Shown here piece by piece: positions 11,026-21,656 of a stretch of 64,000 nt of DNA. The stretch is taken from the NCBI GenBank assembly GCA_022605405.1, contig JABYQQ010000012.1, forward strand, positions 496,001 through 560,000, in the 5' to 3' direction. This stretch comes from Earliella scabrosa. Its lineage: Eukaryota; Basidiomycota; Agaricomycetes; Polyporales; Polyporaceae. Position 1 is the stretch's first letter, and each line of letters opens with the position of its first letter. Under the pieces are notes generated by a model, which was not told where the DNA came from, ran no database searches, and saw only the letters and a program-made list of their open reading frames with translations. The position numbers and the translations under genes were made by a program.

Positions 11026-11748
11026 TATCACGCATTCCGCCATACTGTCTCGGATTTTCGGCCCATACCTTTCGTTCTGGAACGGCCTGCGCCCATGATT
11101 CGCTCCCCGAGTTACCCTACATTATTCGCCTCATCCGCACTTGGTTATGCTTATGGTTAATTCACTTCCCCATCATTGCATCTCCCAGCCTCATCTCCTA
11201 GATTTCCGTCTACCGCATTGCTAACCCCATCTCCCATATCGCACACACACCGTCCGCTTACCTTATCGACCCGTAGAGCCTACTCGGAACTGTACGTGTA
11301 CCCATATCCGCACGACGCATCCAATTCGACGCCAACAGGGCATGTATTCCCCTCCACCGCACACGGCCACGGCTACTACGACGAGATACAGGTCACACAG
11401 ACGGAGAGGCATAGAGTATAGATCACATCCGGAACGAGGTAACAAGGAGATAGCAACGAAGAGACTCGGGTGGCTCTGACGTCGGGTCTGGAGTCCGGGA
11501 GTAATCGCAGTTATGGTACTAGAATACACTAAGCAGCGGGCGAAAGGCGGGAAGGCGGCCTACATAAAGGGGAGGATAGCATAGTGCAAGGCGGAGACGG
11601 GGGCAGAGCTGGAGACACGGGGATGGAGACAGGCGAGAATAAAGACCTACAACATACACATGGGTAATACAGGGTTCGTATCGGCACGCTTGCTTGGAAT
11701 CGGGCGACGGCGGGCCCTTGGTGAGGGCGGGATCGAGCAGCATTCTGC
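11026..11748. other. convergent 3' intergenic region
   Basis: About 720 bp between the J-domain gene and the Zn2Cys6 regulator, which converge. Short ORFs here have no recognisable motif. Likely 3' UTRs only. Confidence 0.5.
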
Positions 11749-14700
11749 CTACGCCTGAGGTTGCTGAGGCCCGAACCCCGGCGGGGGCGGTGCTCCAGGT
11801 CCAGGCCTCTGCGCCTGCCCTTGCGCCTACACAACACCATCCCACACCATTATCAGAACTCGCGAACGGACTCAAAAAACGACACAACGTACCCCGTTCC
11901 ACTGCTGCATCTGCATCGTGCTCACCGTCGGCGAGATCGTCGTGTCCTTCTCTTCGAGCACAAACTGGTCCTGCCCGTGCTGGTACTGGTACGTCATGTT
12001 CGGCTGCGGCCCGTTCGCGTTCGCGCCGTCCGTGTAGAACGGGTAAAAGTAGTACGGCGGCAGGTCCGGCATCACCTTCCCCTCGCCGTTCTGCGACCCC
12101 GGGCTGCCCTTGATCCCGCCCGCGGAGGGGGGATAGGGGCCAGGCAGGCCGTACTGCGAGGCGGGGCCCACCTTGGGTGTCGTCGGAGACTGTCCCGGTG
12201 GTCCCTCAGGCGCGGGCTTGGGCGAGAGGATGTGCTCCCCTTCCCAGTCTTGCTCCGAGAGCAGCCACGACGGGCCTGTGGGCGCGACCTGGTGAAGGTT
12301 GACGTCGAGGACCTTCTCGGCCAGCTTGGCGATGAGGGGGTGGCCGCCGTTGAGGTCCTTGCGCTCCCAGCGCCAGCGGAAGGAAGGCAGCATGTCGAGC
12401 GCCATCCAGACGTCCTCCATTGCGACCTGGCGGGGGATGCGGTCGCAGCGCGACATGTGCCCGTAGAGGATGACCATGGCCGCGATGTGGAGCGGGATGG
12501 GGGAGACGAAGAAGGCGATGTCCGGGTACTTGATGAGCTGGTTGTGCACCACGATGATGTTGTGCGACGTGACGATGGCTGCGGCCCAGAGTCAGGACAG
12601 ACGGTCGCGTCGTACTTCCAGAGCGTCCACTTACCGTCAACGAGCGCACGGTGCCTCTGCGTGTAGTCGAGCTCCTTCGAGCTGAACAGCGCGCGAAGCA
12701 GGAGCACTTTCGCGATGCCGATCTTCAGCAGCGTCAGACCCTCGTCCTCCGTGATCTCCGCCACGAGCTTCGTGCGCTTCTCATGGGACCACTGCTCGGT
12801 GCCGCCAAAGAACCACTTGTAGTGGTCCGGAAGCTGCTGCCTGAAGACCACCATGCTCTTCATGATCCTGTTCGCGTGACGCATGATCGAGTCCGCTGAC
12901 TGCCTCGTAGGCGCATACAGGGAATTGATGATGTCTGCCTGGATCTCCGCAATTGGGGCGCTGAGGACGAAGTGCTCCGAGATGTCAGACCCCTTTCCAC
13001 GCGTCGGGCGCGGAGTGTTAGAGTCTGACGGCGCGATGGCGAGCGGGCGGCCGAGCAGAATCGACGTGCCACGATCATGCACGAGGACGATGGCCCACAG
13101 ACGGATGCGGAGCTGACACTCCTCGGGCGAGAACACGTTGTCTTGAGAGGTAGGGTCGTGGTGCAACCCCAACTCGATTGCGAGCCGGACCAGGCTTCCG
13201 ACCAGACGCCAGAGCGCTCTTCCCTGTCGCTGGAAGGGAGTCAGCGGATCCCGCACGAGTGCTCACCAAGACGCTCGACGGTCACACAGGATACTCACCT
13301 CGGTGTACAGGTACCAATGCAGCAGGATCAGCGCCTGGAGACTGGAAACCGTGACCCTGAGGTCTGGCTTCACAGACAGCGCCAGTTGGAAGAACTCCTC
13401 GTGCTCGGGCCAGTCTGGAGGCATCAGCGCCTTCATGCTCGGGACGGGCGCAGACTGCCCGCTGCTCTCCATTTTGCTGGAGCGGTGATTGAGTTCACTT
13501 AGAGTGCCCAGCGCGAACACGAGGTACGTGCTGCACACAAATCCAGGATCGTGCGGAACCGTCTCTCCCTTGTAGAGCTTATCGAGGGTCGCCTCGTACT
13601 CTGCGCGCAGGAGGACAGGACGGTGGAAGTTGAGCCGAGTGAAGTATGCGTGGAGGATGTCGTGGACGGTTTCGCGGGACTTGGGGAGCCAGACCGAAAC
13701 CGTGGACACGGTAGCAGGGGCAGGACTTGCGCCTGGAGGCGCGCCAGACACGCTGTTGCGACGCATAGACACAGAAATCCACTTGGACGCGTCGCGCGGC
13801 AAAGAGGGCTCGCTGATGTCGCGGTCCCGTCCTGAAGTAAGCCCACTAGAACCAACCGCGAGATCTTCCCTGTCAGTTGGTGGAATGGCCACATCGTTCA
13901 TGATGGCCGTAGCAACACCGAAGGTCTTCGCGAGAGCCTATAGGAAGTGAGGATTAGCACCGAAACCTTATCGCTCAAAAATGGGGGCCATCCACTCTAT
14001 CGATTGAGAGGCGGTGAAACTGAGACACGGCAAAGTGCCTGCATCCTAACATCGAGCCGACATGACTCGCGGATGCAAGGTCGGAAGATGGAGTACCGGG
14101 AGTTGGATCTTACCTGAGTGCTGGACATGTCATGGGAGTGCGGGTCTTGGCCTCGGATCTCATGGGGAGAGGGCGGCCTCTGTGAAGGCCCTGGAGGAGG
14201 AGGAGCCAGGGGATGTTGGAAAGGCGGAACCATGCGAGGATCGTACCCCGGCGGGGGTGGGCCCGGCATCATGTGGGGAGGCGGAGGATATCCTGGGTAA
14301 GGCATAGGCATCGGACCATGGTACCCGGGAGGCATCATGGGCTGGCCAGGTGGGGGCACAGGATAAGGATACCCTCTCGGGGGCGAACCGCCCACATGCG
14401 GGCCTTCGTTACGGAGGGGGAACCCGCGGTTAGGACCGGCTTGCGGGGAATTGGGCGCAAACTGGAAGGTGGTAGAGACGGCATTATCGCTGGTGTCGAT
14501 CTCGATGCCCTCCCGGGCGAGGATAGTGTCGAGGTCGTTGAGGTCGAAGAGAGGGTAGTGACGCTTGAGGAGGGCTTCGCACTGGAGGAGCTGGCGCTCG
14601 ATGCGTTCGGTGTGTCCACGGGGGGTGAGGGTCTGGCGATGGCGGTCTTCCTGGTGGCAGGGCGTGCCCGCCGTGGCGCAGGCGGTGCAGCGAGGATGCT

Positions 14701-15070
14701 TTGAGTCGCACTGGAGGTAGAGGAGACGAGAGGGGAGGGCCGGATGTTAGCGGACTCGGGAGGTCAGACGGGGGATTTGCCGTCGGGCGACACCGACGGG
14801 ACTTGCCTTAATTTTCTTGCTCCTGCATCGTGCGCACGCTTCATGCGAACGCCTCAAACGGCGTGGTTCCGCTGGATGGGGTGCTTCGTCTCCGTTCTCG
14901 TTCACTTTTCTTCGCTTTCTGGACGCGGACTGGGGCCCGGGGGTCGGGGGAGGCGGTTGCTGCTGCTGCGGGGTGGGCGGTGGTTGCTGGTTTGGATCGA
15001 TCTGGAGGGCGGACTGGAGGGAGGAGTGGGCGAGGTTCAGGTCGGCGTGAGGGGGCAGCAGGTGCGTCAT
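11749..15070 (-). CDS. Zn2Cys6 fungal-specific transcription factor
   Basis: Nuclear sequence-specific regulator. Exons 15070-14807, 14710-14114, 13937-13299, 13229-12635, 12578-11893 and 11826-11749 give about 952 residues in consistent phase. A Gln/Pro-rich N terminus and basic SRKRRK precede the cluster C-x2-C-x6-C-x6-C-x2-C-x6-C (CARCRSKKIK, then CDSKHPRC across an intron). A coiled linker ERQLLQCEALLKRHYPLFDL and a Pro/Gly/Met-rich segment follow. The fungal_trans middle homology region spans exons 3-5 (ILHAYFTRLNFHRPVLL; LWRLVGSLVRLAIELGLHHD; LRIRLWAIVLVHDRGTSILL), resembling XlnR/CTF1-type regulators. The C terminus is Pro/Gln-rich. The 14711-14806 intron is GC-AG. The regulated pathway is unknown. 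Confidence 0.9.
14711..14806 (-). other. GC-AG intron inside the Zn2Cys6 motif
   Basis: On the minus strand exon 1 ends ATTAAG, the intron begins gcaagt and ends cctccag, and exon 2 begins TGCGAC. This yields KKIK-CDSKHPRC, an intact binuclear cluster. A GT donor further in would insert extra residues before the third cysteine. Confidence 0.82.
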
Positions 15071-15391
15071 GGCTCAGGATGGTGGACGTCGCGGACGACC
15101 AGAGCAAGATTATCAACGATGTTGTCAGCGCCCGCTCCCCTTGTAAGACGCGCCTCCCAGCGTCTCCCATGCCCGCTATAGCCTCCGCGGTCATTCTCCC
15201 GCCCTCCCGCGTCCTCCACCTCTCGTCCACCGCCTTGTCCTGCCTGAGATCCCTGCTCGTTCGTTCAAGCCTCCGCAGAGCACCCGCAGCGTGCAGGGGC
15301 ACGCACACCCCTGGGCTCGGGTTCGCCTCGTCCAGCTCACCCAGGCTTGCTTTGTCGACTCAAACGCCCCCGCCCACTTCGGCAAGGCTGA

Positions 15392-15696
15392 GTACCAGCT
15401 GTCTACTACCGCCGTCGGTCCTTCTGCCGACCTCCCTCAGCGCCGTGGTCACACAATCCGGCACCCACAGGGATATTCGTTCCCGAGCCGGTGTTCCTCA
15501 TCGCCGGATTCGGCGGTGCTGCTACTAGTGCTAGCGGCGCGATGCTGTAAGTGTATCAATCTCACATGTCCGCCTCCGCCCTCATCGAGCCTCTTCACCT
15601 GCGATAGGTCATCGGCCGTCTGCTCCGTCGCATCCGCGTAAGGCACTTGCTTTTCGCTATAAGTATGCTAATCTATCGCGCAGATCCAATCCATGA
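15392..15696 (+). other. possible small membrane-protein gene, 3' exons only
   Basis: A reading frame holding a hydrophobic stretch (VFLIAGFGGAATSASGAML) runs into a clean donor at 15547. It continues through a 30 nt exon (15608-15637) and, past a 46 nt intron with a textbook branch site (tatgctaat) and a cgcgcag acceptor, ends at a TGA at 15694-15696. These splice signals suggest a real transcript. The 5' exons could not be joined convincingly; an Arg/Ser-rich frame from an ATG at 15169 could be a mitochondrial presequence but is out of phase. No family was recognised. Confidence 0.25.
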
Positions 15697-16524
15697 CTGG
15701 TCGATTGTTGCAATCTGTCTCACATTCGCAGACTGGCATCCACCACAGATTGCAACTGTCACTGCTCGTTCCATCCATAGCACGACATCCGCTTGTCTTG
15801 CAGTATGTCCCATGTGGGTCCATTCCTATGTCCTCGGCGCGCGCGCCGACTTGTCTCGTCGGAACTTGGGCGCACTTGCGGCTGTCCGCCTGTGGGCGTG
15901 TATCCGCGGATTCCGACTAGGATCCCGCGAAGTAGGTCAAGATCTCTAATCTCTGACGGTCTGGACCACTGCACAAACTGGGGTTTGCACCTGTCCAGAG
16001 GGTATGTTGCACCACCCTGTGCAGCGTAAGTTCTGCATGACACAGGGAGGGAGTCCACACATTCGCGTTTGTTTGTTTTGTTGTAGATAAGACTACTGTT
16101 CAGTGTATCAAGTATTGCCCAAAAATATTTCAGGTCGGCTCATGAGGACACTAAAGTAGAGCAGACAAAACGGCAAACCAGGAGCTTGAATGCAATGCAA
16201 TCCAGACAGGTAAGTAGCTGAGGCAAAACAGACCGACAAGGAGCAACAAAGGAATCACAGCGAGGGGTAGGTTAGATGATAGGTATCAGGACAAGATGAG
16301 GATTAGGAGGAGTCAGAATCATTAGAACCGGATCGTCTGAACGTCAGAAGTGAGAGAGCACGAAGAACGAGCTCGAGAGACATGAGGAACGAGGATGATG
16401 AGTATGGGGACTTATGAAGAACGTTGGAGCGACTATGGCGATGTTGATGTTGATGTTAGCGAATCTGTGGAAGGATCTGGGTGAGCTTCGCCCGGACTAT
16501 GACATGTGCAATGCAAAGTACCAA
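15697..16524. other. intergenic region
   Basis: About 830 bp with no ORF showing conserved motifs. It includes the 3' flank of the DUF6532-like gene on the minus strand. Confidence 0.5.
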
Positions 16525-19213
16525 TTATTCGTCCTCCGAGTCTTCCTCCTCCTCCTCTGATTCCTCCTCGACAAGCATGGACGCGCTGAGACGGTCATCA
16601 TCAACCTCATCAGCCTCGTCCTCGTCGGAAGTCGCCCAAGCTTTCTCGGCGAGCGCATAGATCTCGTCAAGTTTGTCGAGACCGAGCTTGATCGCCGCCT
16701 GGACGCAACTTCTCGTTCGTTCGCCAAAATTCGCCTCGCTGAAGTCTGTCTCCTTGCTCCGAGTCTCCTTTCCGGTCAAGTGATTGACGTTCTTGGAGAT
16801 GGAAATCTTCCTGCCATCGATGACTACCTTCTGGGCCTTGTACAGGAGAGCTGCGCGGATGACCTTGAAGGGTAGTGAGTAGACTGTAACGGGTTAAACC
16901 AATGCGGAAGAAGACATACTGCCGCCGCCGCAAGACCCAAGGCACCATAAGGATAGTCATCGTCCGGGTCGGGCAGAAGTCCAGGCACCTCGACAGCGTT
17001 TTTGATGCTATCCAGATGAGGTGCCAGTGTCCTCAAGACGTGCTTTGAGCGGTATAGTCCCTGAACCTAACGTGGTACAATGTACAGCGTTGTCGCAGAC
17101 TCGCAGACACATACCTGCCGTTTGTCTGTCGCCTGGAAGAGAATCTGACCCTTCCGGAGTTGTGCGTCACAAAACAGAGCACGGTCGGCGTCGGTCTTGA
17201 ATTCCGGGTCCTCCTCGAAGAAGTGCTTGAGTGCCCGGAGGGCGTTGGAGCCGAAAGAGCCACGCCATTCGCGAACGCGCACCATGGCCTAGATAGCATT
17301 CATCACGATCAGCGCGATGCTGTATGAAGTTAGAAAGGAATCAACTTACAAGGCCATGAACGCTCTCCCCGGTCTTGACGGTGTAAGGCAGCCGCTTACC
17401 GTAGACAGCATTCCAGATTCGCTGCAGAACTCTGCAGAACTCATCGTCCTTGATCTGCCAGGGATACTTTTGGATTCCGAAGTACCAGACGAGCGTGGGG
17501 AGAACCGTGTTCTTCCACCTATTGTTTTGGTGTGCACCTGCAGGAAGGTCCGCGTTCGTCCACCTCTTTTGCTTACTCTTCTCTTGAGCGTCGTCGACGT
17601 CGATCGCCTGGAACGGATGGCAATTCACAGCGTATGCGAAGCGATCAACGGAAGTGCTTACCAATTGGGGCCCTTCAACCTCAACTGGGGTACTGGACTA
17701 GAGGACTGACGGTGGATGACTAGCGACTTGAAGAGGCGAGGAAGGAGACGCTACCTCACTCAACGTCGGCGCAACCCTCTTCTTCTTGGGGGTAGCCTCG
17801 ACGTATTTTCTCTGTGTCACTGGAATTAGCGTGGGGTGTATGACTGACCAGAGAGGCAAGAAACGTTACCACGATCAACGGTGGGGCAGCTTCGGCGTCT
17901 TCGTGCTGTGTGCGTGACTGGGAACAGCGTTAGGTCTATGCCTATCCAGAAATGTGAGGAGATGCTACCACGCTTGAGGTCGAGATAGCCTTCTTGGGGG
18001 CAACATCAGCGTCTTCGGTGTTGATCTATGAGCAGGATCAGATTGCTGGCTGGGGGCCCGGAAACGCGCCAAGAGAAGGAGACAATACCATGTCTGACTT
18101 GGGAGCAGCCTTCTTCTTGACGATGAGTCCTGTGTGGACTTTGACTAGCGACTATTGTGCAAAGCAGCGTTTGTGCAAGTTGTCAACGACGAAGGGGAGA
18201 TAACATACCGCGCTTGAAACTTGGACACCCTTCCTAGACAGACTAGCCTGCGTGGCCAACACCTCTTCGTCGTCGCTCCCACTCTCCGTGTATTCATTGT
18301 CGCCGTCGACCACGACATACTCGGTGACGTTGTAATCTTCGAAGAAGTCTGGATCGTCTCGCTTCTTACGCCCTTTAACTTTGCTAGGCTTAGCACGGAT
18401 GGGTTCTTGGTCTTGCATCGAGGAGTCATCGTGCGTCACTTCATGTCTCGGGGGTCTCTTGAGAGGCTTAGGGTCAGGGCGCGGTTGACGGGAGACGTCA
18501 CTGAGCAGTGAGGAGGAGTACAGCTCAGGTACATATACAGTTCATTGCATTGGAGAGCAAGCTTACCCAGTTGACTGTTCGGAGTTCGCCTGGCGCTTGC
18601 GGATTTGCGCTGTAGGCTGCTCTTCGGGGATGTCGACGTCAGTTGTAGATTCCGCAACCTTACGCTTCTTCTTCTGTGGCTTCGGCGCATCCTCCTCCTC
18701 TGGCTCCGTCTCCGTCTCCGTCTCCTCCTCCACATCACCACCAGGCGTGGGCGTCGGATCCTCATCCTCCTCCGCCGAAAGCTCGGACAACGAAGACTCA
18801 TCAGCTTGGAAGCGCGCGTCTTCGTCCGAGTCAACGTGAACCTCCATCATCTCCTCCCTCGCCAGACGCCGTTTCTCTTCCGCCTCCTCTGCCTTCTGCT
18901 CCGACCTCGTGCGCTTCTTTGGAGCCTGTACAGGAGCGGGGGCTGGTTCAACCTCACGACGTTGGGCCAACAACGCCGCGCCGCGAGTCGTACGCCTAGT
19001 AACGCGAGTGATACAAACTTCTTCGTCGACGGAGGCTTGTTCCTGCTCCATCAGCACAACAGCCATCTGCTGATCCTTTGTCTTCTCCTGCTCCTTCGCT
19101 TTCGCATTCTTGGCTTTGGTTTCGTTGTCGGCCTTCACTTGCGCAGAGCGCCCCCGAGCCTTGCCAGGTGGGGCCTGCCGCTTGCCTGCGTTGCCAGATC
19201 GCGTGCGGGGCAT
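16525..19213 (-). CDS. acidic/basic nuclear-type protein with DUF6532-like C-terminal domain
   Basis: Eleven exons were traced: 19213-18567, 18500-18209, 18151-18089, 18025-17969, 17905-17870, 17811-17755, 17697-17662, 17607-17350, 17288-17115, 17066-16920 and 16863-16525, giving about 701 residues. The N terminus (MPRTRSGNAGKRQAPPGKAR) is basic and coiled, followed by Glu/Asp blocks and a KKKRK nuclear-localisation-type cluster. Five tiny phase-0 exons encode Lys/Ala/Pro linkers. The conserved-looking C-terminal part contains KQKRWTNADLP, LPTLVWYFGIQKYPW, VRVREWRGSFGSNALRALKH, YPYGALGLAAAAVIRAALL and DFSEANFGERTRSC, and the end is strongly acidic. The layout recalls DUF6532 proteins expanded in Agaricomycetes, an assignment made from memory. 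The molecular function is unknown. Confidence 0.72.
17662..18151 (-). repeat. ladder of five symmetric micro-exons
   Basis: Exons of 63, 57, 36, 57 and 36 nt are separated by introns of 57-63 nt, and all junctions are phase 0. The two 57 nt exons share a Pro-Lys-Lys core (VAPKKAIS and ATPKKKRVAP), and several introns share starts (gtagcatctcc, gtagcgtctcc, gtaacgtttct) and ends (ttcccagtcacgcacacag, ttccagtgacacag). This points to past duplication of an exon-intron pair. Confidence 0.6.
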
Positions 19214-19988
19214 TGTAGCGAGGAGGAGCCACGGGTAGAAGTACACAGCGTGGATGTTGCTATCGACCTGAGAGAGTGGGACAGAGGGCGAAAGCAACCG
19301 TCGGGCTTCGTGATAGCCCGTGGTTAAATAACAACGCCCGTCGTCCTAGCGCCAAGGGTCCTCGCTCCTCGTCCGAGTAAGAAAGGGAAATCGGCCACGG
19401 GACGCCCACGCTTGCATCTACTTACCGCCTCGATTAACCTTCGTCCTGAGCAGGTCCTGGAACAGCCTGTCCGTGTTCTCTTAGTATCTACACCGGCCCA
19501 CGGGCCAATGGCCGAACACTCTTGGCCCCATCGTGGTACATCCTCGTGCGGGTTCGTGGTCTGTCACAATGGCCCGGTGTGTACTCACTAGAACATATCA
19601 ATTTTACGCCTGACCGATCGGCACTAGCTGCGGCAGACCACAGGCCCACCGTACGGTCTTTATCTTCGGATGTGTCACTGAGACCCTTCAGTATTTGGCT
19701 TTTAAGTGAAGACAATACAGCCATGTGCATGAGCACTCACAGCTGCTCAACATCCACCAAATCGTAGTGACAAGATACTCTGCTGTCATCTCCTTCAGTC
19801 CTGGGTCGGGACTCAGGCTTCCTTGATCAAAGTTCCAAGTCGGGTTTCGGACGCAAGACGGATGACGTCGGCGTTGTGTCAGTCAGCAATTCCCACGTGC
19901 TCGGGCTAGCGCTTCGGCTACAGCCACTCAGCGGAGCATCGCTCTCCTCATCTGCTGCGCTCCGTCTCTCCTTCCGCCAACGAGCAGC
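19214..19988. promoter_or_regulatory. divergent intergenic region
   Basis: About 775 bp between the divergent starts of the DUF6532-like gene and the TMEM41-like gene; it holds both promoters. No TATA box was identified with confidence and no ORF is convincing. Confidence 0.45.
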
Positions 19989-21656
19989 ATGCAGTCGCTC
20001 CCGCCCAGCGACCCCAGAGCCCCATTTGCAGACTCCCAGATCACCGTCGCGGACGACAGGTCCCTCTACTCCATGGCTACGGTCCACGATGCCCCCTCCC
20101 CTACTTCCCGTACCTCCCTTCTTTCCTCGAACCAGTCTGACGCCAACTATGGAGCCGTCCAGCCCTCTCCCCCCTCCTCGCGCAAGCTGATATGGAATGC
20201 CACACTCAAGATGGCCGTGATTTTTGCCGTGAGCACTGTCATCCTCGGAGGCACCCTCTGGCTCGCCCTGCCGACACTTGAAGAGTGAGTCTTGTTCCGC
20301 TTCTCCACAAGCACGGTCAACCCTCATACGATGACAATTGTGAAAAGGCAAGACAGGCCGTTCCTCAAGATCCCGAAGAGTTTCGCCGAGCTCCAGGCTC
20401 TCAACACCCTTCTGAAGAAGTACCGGGACATCTACCCTTACCGAATCGTCATCTGCTATGTGGTCACATACTTCTTGTGAGTCATTCTCCATGCGTCCCC
20501 TTTGACCCCACATTCTTGTCTTCTTGTCTTCGTTTTGAATGGGTGAATGGCCGGGAATGGGTCGAGCCGATCTGGCACGTCGAAGCGCCGTCCCCCGGGA
20601 TCAAAGCATCGCAGTTGCAAGGATTCTGAGCAGGGTCGGATGGTACTCGCCCAATCGCAGTATTTTTCCGTCTACTTCGACGTCGACGTCGTCTTGAGAG
20701 TGTCGGTCGCATTTGCGAAGTTTGACAGTTGTTGGTATACGCCGCGTGTTCGGCATCTCACGGCACCCAACTTTCATGAGCGATGTATTGTTGGACGACG
20801 AGTGGGACCGTAGCGAGAAATTATACCCAAGAGCCTATTGCTGACCGATTTTCTCTCTAGCCTTCAAGCCTTTTCCCTACCGGGCTCCATGTACCTTTCC
20901 ATCCTCGGTGGAGCCGTATGGGGCGTCCCGCGAGCGCTACCTCTCGCATGCGCGTGCGTTGCGACTGGCGCGACACTCTGCTATCTCATCAGCGCTGCAC
21001 TGGGACCTGCACTGCTCACAATGCCGAAGTGGAAGGCGAAGCTGGATGTCTGGGCAGACAAACTTCGGGAACACAAGGATGATATTATTTCATTCCTCAT
21101 CGTACTCCGGATCGCGCCATTCCCTCCTCACTGGGTTGTGAACGTACTCTGCCCGCACGTGGGCATCGGAATCATCCCATTCTGGATCAGCACATTCTTG
21201 GGCATTTTCGGTGTCACGGTCATTCACACGACAATTGGAGGAAGTCTGGACGAGATGACCTCTGCAGAGGACTTCCACCTTATTTCGTGGAAGAACTTCC
21301 TGGGGCTCTCGGCCGTGGTCGTTGGCGTCATGATCCCCGTTGGCCTGCGGTATTACTTCAAGCGCGAGGTCGCGACCGTCGTAGACGTCGAGGCCGAGGC
21401 GGAAGCAGCGGGAGAGATTGAGGAAGCCGGCGACCGGCTGCTCGCGGAGGGCCCTCGTGCGGAACCGGGGAAGGGCAAGGCACCACCACTCATTGTCATT
21501 TCGGACGACGAGAGCGAGCTGGGCTCAGAAGACGAGAGCCTCAGCGATGAGGACGTCATCCTAGAGGCAGGCCCCGCGCTCATCATCAAGCACGACGAGA
21601 CCCAACCCACCGTAGCGCTTCGGCAAGAGGAGCGGAGGGACGAGCTTCGCCCGTGA
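19989..21656 (+). CDS. TMEM41/VTT-domain (DedA-like) membrane protein
   Basis: Integral membrane protein of the VTT/DedA group (TMEM41B, VMP1, Tvp38), whose animal members are ER lipid scramblases. Exons 19989-20284, about 20348-20476 and 20861-21656 give about 406 residues. A TM helix near residues 75-97 (KMAVIFAVSTVILGGTLWLA) is followed by KIPKSFAELQALNTLLKKY and the VTT core: YFFLQAFSLPGSMYLSILGG, ATLCYLISAALG, FLIVLRIAPFPPHWVVN and WISTFLGIFGVTVIHT. The tail is acidic. The second acceptor is ambiguous: 20347 gives EEQDRPFLKIP, closer to TMEM41, while 20356 gives EEPFLKIP. The second intron is 384 nt, far longer than its neighbours. The scramblase role is inferred from the family. Confidence 0.87.

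Noticed and set aside
18605..19327. 240-codon + strand ORF with long Leu/Arg runs
   Set aside because: Antisense shadow of the acidic Glu/Asp-rich N-terminal exon of the DUF6532-like gene.
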